64,000 nt of DNA from JAHCHG01 sp038246645 (GTDB taxonomy: Bacteria; Acidobacteriota; Blastocatellia; Pyrinomonadales; Pyrinomonadaceae). Below are positions 43,133 to 52,490 of the stretch, piece after piece (positions within the stretch are counted from its first letter, which is position 1; the number at the start of each line of letters is the position of its first letter). The stretch lies in contig JBBRVS010000002.1 of assembly GCA_038246645.1 (NCBI GenBank), forward strand, positions 1 to 64,000, read 5' to 3'. The notes under the pieces were generated by a model. It searched no databases, was not told the origin of the DNA, and saw nothing but the letters and a program-made list of their open reading frames with translations. The position numbers and the translations under genes were made by a program.

Positions 43133-45274
43133 TTATTTCTCTTTCGTTCCCGTAAATGCCAGATCGCCGAGTCCCAAGCCTTCCGGTGTAAGTGTTCCGC
43201 TCATTTTCGCATCGCCATCGAGTTTGCCTTTCATAATCACGGTCAAAGGCTGTCCTTGAAAACTCAAGATCAATGTTGCGTCAACATTTTCGCCGCTGAT
43301 TTTGCCTGCCGAAACACTTCCGTTGCCGACATCGGACGAAAGAGTTCCGCTCAAAATGTCGCCGTTTTGCTCGAAATTAACCGTAACAACAACGGGTTGA
43401 CCGCCCGCAAAGGTTTCGACCTTCCATGTTCCGGCGATGTTTTTTGCCGTAGTTGTCGAAGCGGGTGTTTCTTTCGTTGTCGAAACTGTTCCGGCGGCGC
43501 GTTTGCCTTCAAACGGAAGCGGCGGAAATCCGGGTATTGAAGCGGTGAGCGAGCCTTTCATCGCGTCGCCTTCGACCGTTCCGTTGATCGCTAAATCAAC
43601 CGCCTGTCCCTGCATTTCGATTTTTGCTGTTCCGGTCAGACGGTTGCCGGTAACTTTTGCGCTTTCGATCTTGCCTTGTCCGAGCATCGAACTCATTGTT
43701 CCGGTGACATTTGCGCCGTCTTGCTTTAATTCGAGCGAAACCGGCAATTTCTGCCCTTGCGCTTCGATTGTCAAATCCCATTTTCCGGCAACATTAGCCG
43801 CTTCGCCGCTCACGGGTTTGCCGTAATTGGCAATGTCCTGCTTCGCGCCTTCGGTATTGAAAATCTCGATTTGTTTGGCATATGTTTTAACCTGCGGCAA
43901 TACGGCTTCGGCATCGCCGACGATGACCATCGCAACCTTATCGGGCGTGATGTATTTTTTCGCTACCCGCGCCACGTCATCCGCCGTTATCGCGCTGACC
44001 TTTTCGCGGTAGGTTTGCAGATAATCCGCCGGAAGATTGTAAAGCTGCTGCGACGTGATCAAATTCGTCAAGCCTTCCTGAGTTTCAGCGCGAAGCGGAA
44101 AAACTCCGGTTAAGAAATTTTTCGCGTCCAATAATTCCTGCGCCGGAACTTTTTCATCGCGGATACGGTTTAATTCCAAGAAAAATTCCTTGAGTGAATC
44201 GCCGGTAACGGGCGTGCGAACTTCGGCGGTCGCTTCAAATGAACCGGCTTGTCTTCGTGTATCAAATGAAGAATACGCGCCGTAAGTGTAGCCTTTCGCT
44301 TCGCGCAGATTCATAAAAAGCCGCGCCGATGCGCCCGCGCCTAAAACCTGATTCATCACCAATACCGGAAAATAATCGGGACTCGCGCGATCAATCGCAA
44401 TATTTGCCAGAACGATATTCGATTGCGCCGAACCCGGACGATCAACAATCGTCAAGGTCGCCGCATTTCTGACCGGCGGCGCGGGAAATTTCAGCGCGTC
44501 AACCGTTCCTTTCTGCCAGTTGACGAAAGCTTCCTTAACTTCTTTGAGCAAGGCATCACGATTGACATTGCCGACAACTATCAGAGTCGCATTGCCGGGA
44601 ACGAACATTTTTTTATGATGCGCCGCCAATTTTTCCGGCGTTAATTTTTCAATATCGGCGGCGGTCGGCGTAACTATGCTGTACGGATGCGAACCGTATA
44701 AAATTTTTGATATTTGTTCATCAGCCAGAAAACCGGGCTGCGAACGCTGAAATTTCAAACCTTCAATGGTGTTCTGTTTGTAAAGTTTGAGTTCGCTTTC
44801 GGGAAATGTCGGATTCAAAACAATATCCGCCATAAATTTCAAAACGTCGGATGAGTAGAGCGACAGAGCCGAACCTGCGACAATCGTGTTATCGGAAGTC
44901 GAACTCGACGAAACACTTGCACCGAGCTTTTCGATCTCATCGGCAAACTGTTTGCTCGTGCGGTTTTTCGTGCCTTCATCAAGCATCGAAGTTACTGCCG
45001 AAGTCAAACCTGTTCCGTCCTTCGGATCATTTATATCTCCGGTCGGAAATGCCAACCGATAACTGACCAGCGGAAGTCGTTTGTCTTCAAAAATCACGAC
45101 CTTCAAACCGTTCGGCAAAGTCGTTTCAAACGGTTTTGTGATATTAAAAGGTATGGGCGCAAGCGGCGCAGGCGCAGTTTTGCGAAAATCTTCATTCATA
45201 TTTTGTGCCAGTAGATTTGTGCCAAACGCCGAAATAACTGCTAAAAAGCTCAACAATTTTATTATTTTTTTCAT
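43133..45274 (-). CDS. M16-like peptidase subunit without zinc motif, with duplicated C-terminal domain
   Basis: This 713-residue protein has a signal peptide (LLSFLAVISAFGTNLLAQ) and an M16 fold. The HxxEH motif is missing; the equivalent segment reads GTGLTSAVTSMLDEGT. Residues of the partner-type second subunit are present, such as AKGYTYGAYSSF. After the M16 part two tandem copies of a 90-residue beta-rich domain follow (GKWDLTIEAQGQKLPVSLEL and GTWKVETFAGGQPVVVTVNF). It probably pairs with the catalytic subunit encoded 28 bases upstream. AAGGAG precedes the ATG. Confidence 0.9.
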   Translation of the reverse strand: MKKIIKLLSFLAVISAFGTNLLAQNMNEDFRKTAPAPLAPIPFNITKPFETTLPNGLKVVIFEDKRLPLVSYRLAFPTGDINDPKDGTGLTSAVTSMLDEGTKNRTSKQFADEIEKLGASVSSSSTSDNTIVAGSALSLYSSDVLKFMADIVLNPTFPESELKLYKQNTIEGLKFQRSQPGFLADEQISKILYGSHPYSIVTPTAADIEKLTPEKLAAHHKKMFVPGNATLIVVGNVNRDALLKEVKEAFVNWQKGTVDALKFPAPPVRNAATLTIVDRPGSAQSNIVLANIAIDRASPDYFPVLVMNQVLGAGASARLFMNLREAKGYTYGAYSSFDTRRQAGSFEATAEVRTPVTGDSLKEFFLELNRIRDEKVPAQELLDAKNFLTGVFPLRAETQEGLTNLITSQQLYNLPADYLQTYREKVSAITADDVARVAKKYITPDKVAMVIVGDAEAVLPQVKTYAKQIEIFNTEGAKQDIANYGKPVSGEAANVAGKWDLTIEAQGQKLPVSLELKQDGANVTGTMSSMLGQGKIESAKVTGNRLTGTAKIEMQGQAVDLAINGTVEGDAMKGSLTASIPGFPPLPFEGKRAAGTVSTTKETPASTTTAKNIAGTWKVETFAGGQPVVVTVNFEQNGDILSGTLSSDVGNGSVSAGKISGENVDATLILSFQGQPLTVIMKGKLDGDAKMSGTLTPEGLGLGDLAFTGTKEK

Positions 45275-45302
45275 TTTTTTAAAACTCCTTCTTGCGTTCG
45301 GT

Positions 45303-46682
45303 TTATTTTTGTCCAGCCGGAACGACATCGAGCAAAGCGCGGTTTTCATTGTTTAAATAGGTATTTACCGCATTTTTGATCTGTTCGGGCGTAATTTTTA
45401 AAAGCGTTTCGAGTTCGGTGTTGATCAATGTCGGATCGCCGTCATACAGCGCGAATTGCGCGATGTTTTGCGCTCTTGCCATCGAAGATTGACGCGAACG
45501 AACCTCATCGTTTATCAATTGATTCTTGAGTTTCGTCATTTCCTCGGCGGTCGGACCGTTTGTTGATAAATCTTTGATCTCGTTCATAATCGCTTCGCGG
45601 ATCTTGCTCAAATCCTGTCCCGGTTTCGGAATTGCGCCGATCGCCAGACCGGAAGGACCGCGCCGTTCATCATTGATTCCGAATAATTGTACGACCGATT
45701 CATCACCTTTGACGAGTTTTTGATAAAGCCTTGAAGAATCGCCTTCAAATAAAAGTTTTCCCGCTAAGCTCAAAGCGTTATGTTCGGGAGTGCGCCGCGC
45801 CGGAACTTTCCAGCCCATAATAAACGCCGGAAAAGGTGCGAGTTTGTCTTCGTATTTTTTATAATTTTCCGCAACTTCCTTAGGTTCGGCGACATTTACG
45901 GCTTCGGGTTTCGGCTGTTTTTTGATCGAACCGAAATATTTTTCAACCATACTTTTTGCCGATTTCGGATCAAACGCACCGGAAATGGATAAAACCGCAT
46001 TATTCGGTGCGTAATAAATTCGGAAAAATTCTGTGACATCTTCAACCGTTGCCGCATCCAGATCCGCCATCGAACCGATGGTCGAATGCGAGTTTGAGAA
46101 ATTTTTGTAAACCATCGAATTAAGCAGATTGAAAACTTCGCCGTACGGCTGATTATCGAAATTAAGCCGTTTTTCTTCCTGAACGGCGTTGCGCTGATTG
46201 GTCAGATTTTCTTCCGTCACCGCCAGCGAACTCATCCGGTCGGATTCGAGCCAAAGTGCGAGCGGCAATTGATTTGCCGGCAGAGTTTGAAAATAATTCG
46301 TTCTTTCGGTGCTGGTCGTTCCGTTCATCGTGCCGCCGGCTTTTGAAATAAACTGAAAATGCTCGGCTTTTTTGACGTTTTCCGAACCTTGAAACATCAT
46401 ATGTTCAAAAAGATGCGCGAATCCGGTGCGACCTTCGCGTTCGTTGCGCGAACCGACATCGTAATAAACCGCCACCGCGACGACCGGCACGGAATTATCC
46501 TGATTTAAGACAACCCGCAAACCGTTTTCAAGCGTATATTGCTCGATTTTCAGCGGCGGAAGTTGAAAATTTCCTGACGTATTATCCATATTTTTATTAC
46601 TCGTATTTTGGGCAAAAGTGTTGATTCCGAAAAGTGTCGAAATCAACACAATTGTAACCGAATAAATTAAACTTTTATTCAT
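45303..46682 (-). CDS. M16 family zinc peptidase, catalytic subunit
   Basis: This 459-residue exported peptidase has a signal sequence (ending TFAQ). The inverted zinc motif HLFEH is at residues 90-94 within TGFAHLFEHMMFQGS, and a later glutamate lies in AVQEEKRLNFDN. The M16 fold cuts short unfolded peptides in an enclosed chamber formed with a second subunit. That subunit, which lacks the motif, is the next gene. The two genes likely form an operon. Confidence 0.93.
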   Translation of the reverse strand: MNKSLIYSVTIVLISTLFGINTFAQNTSNKNMDNTSGNFQLPPLKIEQYTLENGLRVVLNQDNSVPVVAVAVYYDVGSRNEREGRTGFAHLFEHMMFQGSENVKKAEHFQFISKAGGTMNGTTSTERTNYFQTLPANQLPLALWLESDRMSSLAVTEENLTNQRNAVQEEKRLNFDNQPYGEVFNLLNSMVYKNFSNSHSTIGSMADLDAATVEDVTEFFRIYYAPNNAVLSISGAFDPKSAKSMVEKYFGSIKKQPKPEAVNVAEPKEVAENYKKYEDKLAPFPAFIMGWKVPARRTPEHNALSLAGKLLFEGDSSRLYQKLVKGDESVVQLFGINDERRGPSGLAIGAIPKPGQDLSKIREAIMNEIKDLSTNGPTAEEMTKLKNQLINDEVRSRQSSMARAQNIAQFALYDGDPTLINTELETLLKITPEQIKNAVNTYLNNENRALLDVVPAGQK

Positions 46683-46768
46683 TCTTACTCCTTAAAATTT
46701 ACTTGAAAAGTTTTGTTAATGAAATCATTTTATCTAAAAAAAAGCAAACCGGTTATTTTGTGAGATGC

Positions 46769-47614
46769 TTATTCTTGAGCTTTCTCTGCTTCCGATTCCA
46801 ATTCTTTATGTTTTCTTTGATTTTCTTCGGCAATCGAATAAAGCGCGGATTTTACCTGAAAGGGCGTGAGACTCGGATAAGTTTCCAGCAGAAGTGCGAT
46901 TACCCCGACGATGTGCGGACACGCGAAACTGTTTCCGGTCAAGCGTTTATAAGTATTGTTAAGCCAGGCGGTGCGAATATTTACGCCGGGCGCGGTCAGT
47001 TCGATAACTTCTCCGTATTTAAAACCGAATTTAAACGCATCGGTTTCGTCATTTTTACTGACAGAGATCAGCGACGACGAAAAAACCGACGGAAAACTCG
47101 GATGCGGCAGATTATTTGCCGCCGCAACGACGATGCAGCCCGCTTGATAAGCACGATCCAGCAGATCGTGAAGCGGCGCGAAAAGCTGCGGTCGCGTTGT
47201 TCCCAAACTCAAATTTATAATCCGGTAGCGTTTGATGATCGCGTATTCGAGTCCGGCAAGAAACGCCTGCCCGTCGCCCAAACCGCCCGCGCCTAAAACT
47301 TTTATGCTGTAAAATTCGGCATCCGGCGCGATTTGTGAAATAATTCCGGCACAAGCCGTTCCGTGTCCGGCGGAATCGCCGATTTCGGTCAGGTCGAAGA
47401 TCACCTTTTTATTATCTCTTCTGGCTTCGACGGATTCTTTTACTTTCCCGTGCAAAGCCGGATGATTACCGTCAATTCCGCTGTCAATAATGGCAACACC
47501 CACACCTTTGCCCGTCCGCAATTTCCAACTTTCGTCAATTTGGAAATAAGTTGACATTGAAGAGAATTCGTTTGATTCGTAGCCTGAAACTTCCGTCATA
47601 AATTCAACTGACAA
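46769..47614 (-). CDS. S8 subtilisin-like serine protease without signal peptide
   Basis: This 281-residue protease has the full triad: D44 in AIIDSGIDGNHP, H84 in GHGTACAG and the serine in GNSFACPHIVG. It carries no signal peptide or propeptide, so it may act in the cytoplasm like the intracellular subtilisins. The C-terminus is acidic and helical (HKELESEAEKAQE). It is 33 bases downstream of a GAF-domain gene on the same strand, suggesting linked expression. Confidence 0.85.
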   Translation of the reverse strand: MSVEFMTEVSGYESNEFSSMSTYFQIDESWKLRTGKGVGVAIIDSGIDGNHPALHGKVKESVEARRDNKKVIFDLTEIGDSAGHGTACAGIISQIAPDAEFYSIKVLGAGGLGDGQAFLAGLEYAIIKRYRIINLSLGTTRPQLFAPLHDLLDRAYQAGCIVVAAANNLPHPSFPSVFSSSLISVSKNDETDAFKFGFKYGEVIELTAPGVNIRTAWLNNTYKRLTGNSFACPHIVGVIALLLETYPSLTPFQVKSALYSIAEENQRKHKELESEAEKAQE

Positions 47615-47647
47615 AAAAAGCGAAAAATTTGAAATTTCGCGGACAAA

Positions 47648-48424
47648 TTAAAAGTTTAAATAGCTCGTTTCGGCTTTGATGTCGGCATATTCCAGAATTG
47701 ATTCTAAAATTCTGACACACATTCGGCGTTCTTCTTCGCCGCGGCTCGAAATCTCACGAACTAACACGGCTAGATCGAGAGTTTCTTTGTGTTCCGAAGA
47801 ATCGCGCAAATTTTCCAGCCAATCTCTGACTTCCGCAAACTTGAAATCTTGGTCTGCCGACAACATTTTTTCGGTAAAATCGTGAAAAAGCTTGGCGGAT
47901 TCATACGCATTGACCAGTGATGCAATAGCTTCGGCAAAAACCGCCGCGTCATCCATTTCGGCGGATGTAAACGATTCGTGCGGCGGTTCGCCGATCCGAT
48001 TGACATATTCCAGCACGCCGATTACTTCGCCTTTGTGCCGCAAGGGTGTCGCCAGAAGGGTTTGTGTCGAATATCCGGTTTGCTTATCAATTTCCGCATA
48101 AAAGCTGTCTTCTTCGCCGACATCGGCAATAACCATCGGCTGTCCCGAAGAAAAAACGAAACCCGCAATTCCCTTTCCGGCGGGAATTTGCATATTTATC
48201 AAATGATGCGCCACTTTTCCGATGGCGGAAATAAACCGCAGATCGCCTTCATTTCCATCACGAATTAATACAGACGCTTCTTCGGAATTCATTTGCGCGG
48301 CGGAAATATGCAATAGATTCTCGATTGATTTTGTTAAAGGATCAATCAGAGCATTGGCAATATCCACCGTTTCGATCACCGAACGAAGTTTCTCTTCCAG
48401 ACTATTATTATTTTCAGCGGTCAT
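47648..48424 (-). CDS. GAF domain sensor protein
   Basis: This 258-residue protein has a single GAF domain (about residues 20-175) with GKGIAGFVFSSGQPMVIADV, TLLATPLRHKGEVIGVLEYVN and a coiled linker before it. GAF domains bind small ligands or cyclic nucleotides. The C-terminal 80 residues are helical and carry no output domain. The ATG giving MTAENNN is preferred to a TTG nine codons upstream. It lies directly upstream of the S8 protease. Confidence 0.8.
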   Translation of the reverse strand: MTAENNNSLEEKLRSVIETVDIANALIDPLTKSIENLLHISAAQMNSEEASVLIRDGNEGDLRFISAIGKVAHHLINMQIPAGKGIAGFVFSSGQPMVIADVGEEDSFYAEIDKQTGYSTQTLLATPLRHKGEVIGVLEYVNRIGEPPHESFTSAEMDDAAVFAEAIASLVNAYESAKLFHDFTEKMLSADQDFKFAEVRDWLENLRDSSEHKETLDLAVLVREISSRGEEERRMCVRILESILEYADIKAETSYLNF

Positions 48425-48684
48425 AAATAAAGATTTTCGCTTATTTAACAAGGATTTATCAAGCTAGGAAAAAAATTAATAAAATTCATTGGAATTTAAG
48501 GGCAATTAAGTATTTTCCAAAGCATAAACAAAATCGGACTTCTAAATGTGTCAAACATTTATAGAGTTGCAAAAAAGCGGCTTAATTTGTAACATTTGTC
48601 CAAATCAATTTTATTTTTTTCGTTTTGCCTTGGTTTGTTAAACAAAGGCGCGAATTGAACTGTTTTATTTGAGGTCATTTGACT

Positions 48685-50403
48685 ATGAGGAGAAAACTAT
48701 TTTTTGCATTTTTGCTGGTTTTACTGGGTAATTCAGCAATTTTTCCGCAAAAGAATCAAGGCGATGTTTCGCAATTGCCGGAGACCGAACCGTTTAAGAT
48801 CAGCAAAGGCAGTTCATTTTCCGCCGGAGTTCCGCGAACCGATCCGGGTAATGCTTCGCAAACAATTCAAAAATCACAAAATTCCGTAACGCAGGATTTT
48901 TCCGAAGCACTGGAAATAATCAAAAAAAATCACGTCAGCGGAAGTAAAATTGATTTTAACCAGTTGACTAAAAATTCGATCACTTCGATGCTTCGCTCGC
49001 TCGATCCGCATTCCAATTATTTTGATTCGGATGAATTTAATGAACTTCTCAGCGATCAAAACAGCGAATATTACGGCATCGGCGCAACAATCGTAAATTA
49101 TAAAACGGGCGGAAAATATGACACGTATATTTCATCCACTTTCCCCGATTCGCCCGCTTTTAAGGCAAATTTGCGGTTCGGCGACAAAATAGTTGCGGTC
49201 AACGGCGAAAATGTTCTCGGCAAATCTTCGGCATATGTTCGGGATAAAGTTCGCGGACCGAAGGGTTCGGTCGTGCGCTTGCAAATAGAACGCGCCGGAG
49301 CGAAAAAGGCGGAAAATATCGAATTAACCCGCAACCGCGTTCCGCAGCCTTCGATTCCCGATGCTTTCCTGCTGCGACCGGGAATCGGTTATATTGATCT
49401 TTCAAACGGCTTTAATTACACGACTTTAGACGAATTAACCGTTGCGCTCGAAGATTTAAGCGAACAGGGAATGACTTCTTTAATTCTGGATTTGCGCGAA
49501 AATCCGGGCGGAATTGTCGAACAAGCCGTTCGCGTGACGGAAAAATTTCTCGACCGCGGTCAAACCGTCGTTTCGCAGCGCGGACGCTTCAGAATTGATA
49601 ACCGGACATGGAAAGCCAGAACCCGCACGGCTGAAACCCTGCCTCTCGTCGTTTTAGTTAATGTAGGAAGTGCGTCCGCCTCGGAAATCGTCGCCGGTGC
49701 ATTGCAGGATTATGACCGCGCTCTGATCGTCGGCGAAAACACATTCGGCAAAGGTCTGGTGCAAAGCGTCATAAATCTGCCCTACGGTTCGGGCTTGGCT
49801 TTAACCACCGCCAGATATTACACGCCATCGGGACGTTCGATTCAGCGCGATTATTCAAAGGGAAATCTTTATGATTACTACAATCATAAAATTACTGAAA
49901 CCGAAAAAGAAAAAAACAATTCGGCGGTTAAAACCGTCGGCGGCAGAAAGGTATTCAGCGGAAACGGCATCACGCCCGATGAAATCGTCAAATCACAGGA
50001 ACTCAGCGAAACGCAGAACATTCTGCTCGATCCGATATTCTTTTTCGCCCGCGAAATCGCCGCCGGACAAATCAAAGGTTTTGAACATTATAAAATCACG
50101 ACCAAGGTAAAATACGGGCATCGCGTGCGCCCGAACGATTTTCCGGTAAGCGACGAACTTTTTTATGCTTTTAAGAATTATACCGCAAACGGACAAAACT
50201 GGAATTTAACGCCGCCGCAGATCGAAGCTGAAAAAAAATATATAAAGATGCGTCTGCGGTTTAATCTGGCGGTCGCCGCCTTCGGAAATGTCGCGGCAAA
50301 TCAGGTCTTGATCGAAGAAGATAAACAGGTTGAAAAAGCGGTCGAAAGTTTGCCGCGAGCGCAACAATTGGCGCGGTCAGCGCAAGGTTTGCAGAAAAAA
50401 TAA
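48685..50403 (+). CDS. S41 family C-terminal processing peptidase
   Basis: This 572-residue exported protease has a signal peptide and a helical N-terminal part. A PDZ domain follows (FGDKIVAVNGENVLGKSSAYV). The S41 catalytic core has LDLRENPGGIVEQAV, the serine in GSASASEIVAGALQD and the lysine in FGKGLVQS. The C-terminal 130 residues are helical. CtpA-type enzymes trim periplasmic or envelope proteins at the C-terminus. GAGG lies 10 bases before the ATG. It is followed by a hairpin facing the minus-strand nuclease-like gene. Confidence 0.92.
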   Translation: MRRKLFFAFLLVLLGNSAIFPQKNQGDVSQLPETEPFKISKGSSFSAGVPRTDPGNASQTIQKSQNSVTQDFSEALEIIKKNHVSGSKIDFNQLTKNSITSMLRSLDPHSNYFDSDEFNELLSDQNSEYYGIGATIVNYKTGGKYDTYISSTFPDSPAFKANLRFGDKIVAVNGENVLGKSSAYVRDKVRGPKGSVVRLQIERAGAKKAENIELTRNRVPQPSIPDAFLLRPGIGYIDLSNGFNYTTLDELTVALEDLSEQGMTSLILDLRENPGGIVEQAVRVTEKFLDRGQTVVSQRGRFRIDNRTWKARTRTAETLPLVVLVNVGSASASEIVAGALQDYDRALIVGENTFGKGLVQSVINLPYGSGLALTTARYYTPSGRSIQRDYSKGNLYDYYNHKITETEKEKNNSAVKTVGGRKVFSGNGITPDEIVKSQELSETQNILLDPIFFFAREIAAGQIKGFEHYKITTKVKYGHRVRPNDFPVSDELFYAFKNYTANGQNWNLTPPQIEAEKKYIKMRLRFNLAVAAFGNVAANQVLIEEDKQVEKAVESLPRAQQLARSAQGLQKK

Positions 50404-50412
50404 ATCAAAAAA

Positions 50413-50440
50413 ACCCCGCCGAGTCCCATACTCGGCAGGG
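50413..50440. terminator. terminator
   Basis: A GC-rich hairpin (GCCGAG/CTCGGC core with CCC/GGG ends) is preceded by an A7 run on the plus strand, which gives a T run for minus-strand transcription. It lies between the convergent protease and nuclease-like genes. Confidence 0.75.
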
Positions 50441-50613
50441 AAAAAAGAAACAGGAGGAATCAGAAAAGACTTAAAGTATCGGTCAAATTCCAAATTTTCA
50501 AAAGTTGCTCAACACTCAGTCTGTAATAATTGATGTCTGGATTTTCGGCAGAATTGCTTTTTTATTTTGTTTTTTTTCTTTGCTTAAATTTTCACCTTCT
50601 GAAATGTTTTTTT

Positions 50614-51297
50614 TCAGTCTTTATTTATCAAAGGAACCTTCTGACCCCAAAGAGTTGCCGAACTATTATCTGATTGGGGAACTCCCGTGAATTCGTGAAA
50701 TACTTTTTTAGGCAGACTACACTGCAACCTTCTTTGTTTTTTTGAATCAATTTTAGGATTTAATGTCATTTTTGATTTAATTTCGGCTTTTTCTTGCTTT
50801 GCTTTTTTTCTCGCATCTTTGTAACCTTCCGTTGTTTTAATGGTTATGTCTAATTCTTCTATTTTTTCTTTGGTTCTTTTTTTGCAATGCTCCGGACCTT
50901 TTTCTTTTTCGGTTTCAAAATCAACAAATAAGTTATGCCAATCTTCGTTTCCGACTTTTTTTGCCACAACCTGAACAATTTTTTTACTGTTGCCGGCGGG
51001 TTTCCAAAAACCGACGATTAAAAGAAAATCCTGGTTATTTTCAAACTGCCGGATAGCATCGCCGAAATTTACAGATTGATTAAATTTACAGGTTTTTATA
51101 GAAATCGGAAGACCGTTATAAAAACCTGTTGTATCCTTAAATTCTTCCTTAAACGTAACGCCCTCGGCATCCCATTTATCCGTATGCGAAGGTATCTTAC
51201 GATCTTCTAAAAATGTTTCCGCAACCCAATCTTCAAATGCTTTACCGTGTCCCTGTCTCTCTGTCGTACTTTTTATTTCAGCCGCACTTGGTTCCAT
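50614..51297 (-). CDS. putative PD-(D/E)XK-type nuclease, orphan
   Basis: This 227-residue protein opens with an AAGGAGA ribosome binding site. The pattern GHGKAFEDWVAETF, then DKWDAEG, then LPISIKTCKF suggests the E...D...xK core of Mrr/restriction-type nucleases, although the acidic residue before xK is serine. The C-terminal half is lysine- and glutamate-rich (KEKIEELDITIK, KKAKQEKAEIKSK) and could bind DNA. No methyltransferase, toxin partner or mobile gene is next to it. The function is unproven. Confidence 0.5.
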   Translation of the reverse strand: MEPSAAEIKSTTERQGHGKAFEDWVAETFLEDRKIPSHTDKWDAEGVTFKEEFKDTTGFYNGLPISIKTCKFNQSVNFGDAIRQFENNQDFLLIVGFWKPAGNSKKIVQVVAKKVGNEDWHNLFVDFETEKEKGPEHCKKRTKEKIEELDITIKTTEGYKDARKKAKQEKAEIKSKMTLNPKIDSKKQRRLQCSLPKKVFHEFTGVPQSDNSSATLWGQKVPLINKD

Positions 51298-51405
51298 AGC
51301 TTTATTTCTCCTTATTTTTTTTAGAATGACGTAACTAAAATCCTTTTTTGCGAAATTGATTGCAAGTATAAATCCGAATGTATATAAAAATCAGCTTTAA
51401 AAAAA

Positions 51406-52377
51406 TTATCTTTCATATTTTAGAATCGTACCGTTTGCACCGACCGCAAACCCGTATTTTTTTGTCATAAACAAACCGTATAGCGATTTTTCCGTCCGGC
51501 TTTCCTGTTTAATCCAGGTTTTTCCCTTGTCCGAACTCCGCAAAATCGTGCCTTTATGCCCGACGATCCAACCTTCTTTATCGCTGGCAAAATCAACTCT
51601 TAAAAATGTATTCGGAAAATTTGTTTTAACAATCTCCCAGATTTCGCCGCTGTTTTCCGTACGCAAAATCGTTCCGTCAGCACCGACTGCAAAACCATTG
51701 TTCGAATCCCGGAAATCAATATTATAGAGAGCTTTTTTTGTTCTCGAATTTTGGATTTGCCAGGTTAATCCGCCATTGTCGGTAATTAAAATCAATCCCG
51801 AATCGCCGACAATCCAACCTCTCGAACTATTTGCGAAATCGAGATGATAAAGTTCGATTTTTGACGGCACGATTATGCGCGACCAGGTTTTTCCGCCGTC
51901 ATCGGTTCGCATAACGAGCGAATCTATTACTCGTTCATTTTTACTTAAAACCGAACCGACGATAATTCCGCGATTTTTGTCGGCAAACCGGACGCTTAAA
52001 AACTCCGGCGTTCCGTTTTTGAAATCTGTCTGATTGAAAATAATTTCTTCCTTCCAGCTTTTCCCGCCGTCATCGGTTATAAATAATTTTCTGCCCGCCA
52101 CGACGTATCCGTCTTTACTGTTGCGAAAATAGATCTCATTGATATTTTCTTCCGTGTAAACAAATTGTTTTTGCCAACTGTTGCCGCCGTCGGTCGTAAA
52201 AATAAAATGTCCGTTATCTCCGGCAACAAAACCGCGTTTTGAATCGGTAAAAAAAACGGTGATAAAATCATCCTGTTCACCATCTTTGATCGGCGACCAG
52301 CCTTCCTGAGCATAAAAATTTTGTATTGAAAATAGCGAAATTAGACAGAAAAATATTACGTTTTTGAAATTAAACAC
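51406..52377 (-). CDS. Ycf48/Hcf136-like exported beta-propeller protein
   Basis: This 323-residue protein has a signal peptide (ending QNFYAQ). Repeats with the pattern GGNSWQKQ, GGKSWKEE, GGKTWSRI, GGLTWQIQ, GEIWEIVK and KGKTWIKQ follow, each preceded by a GFAVG- or GWIVG-type strand. These are the BNR/Asp-box-like blades of the Ycf48 family, which assists photosystem II assembly in phototrophs. In nonphototrophs the role is unknown. The gene is monocistronic, after a terminator of the VIT/VWA gene. Confidence 0.85.
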   Translation of the reverse strand: MFNFKNVIFFCLISLFSIQNFYAQEGWSPIKDGEQDDFITVFFTDSKRGFVAGDNGHFIFTTDGGNSWQKQFVYTEENINEIYFRNSKDGYVVAGRKLFITDDGGKSWKEEIIFNQTDFKNGTPEFLSVRFADKNRGIIVGSVLSKNERVIDSLVMRTDDGGKTWSRIIVPSKIELYHLDFANSSRGWIVGDSGLILITDNGGLTWQIQNSRTKKALYNIDFRDSNNGFAVGADGTILRTENSGEIWEIVKTNFPNTFLRVDFASDKEGWIVGHKGTILRSSDKGKTWIKQESRTEKSLYGLFMTKKYGFAVGANGTILKYER

Positions 52378-52402
52378 TTATCAACCTCCGAAATTTTTGA
52401 TT

Positions 52403-52462
52403 GTAAAAAAAAGGTGAATTTACCCGATAAAATATACTTTTTTCGGTTAAATGTCACCTTTT
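52403..52462. terminator. terminator of the VIT/VWA gene
   Basis: An imperfect stem pairs AAAAGGTGAATTTACCCGA with its partner, which includes CGGTTAAATGTCACC. On the minus strand it ends in a T run. It lies just after the VIT/VWA stop codon. Confidence 0.75.
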
Positions 52463-52490
52463 AAGACGAGAAGGAAGCGGGGGTTTGCCG

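Noticed and set aside
43070..43540. 156-codon plus-strand frame
   Set aside because: It is antisense to the M16-like gene, whose sequence is protein-like, and is cysteine- and arginine-rich as expected of a shadow frame.
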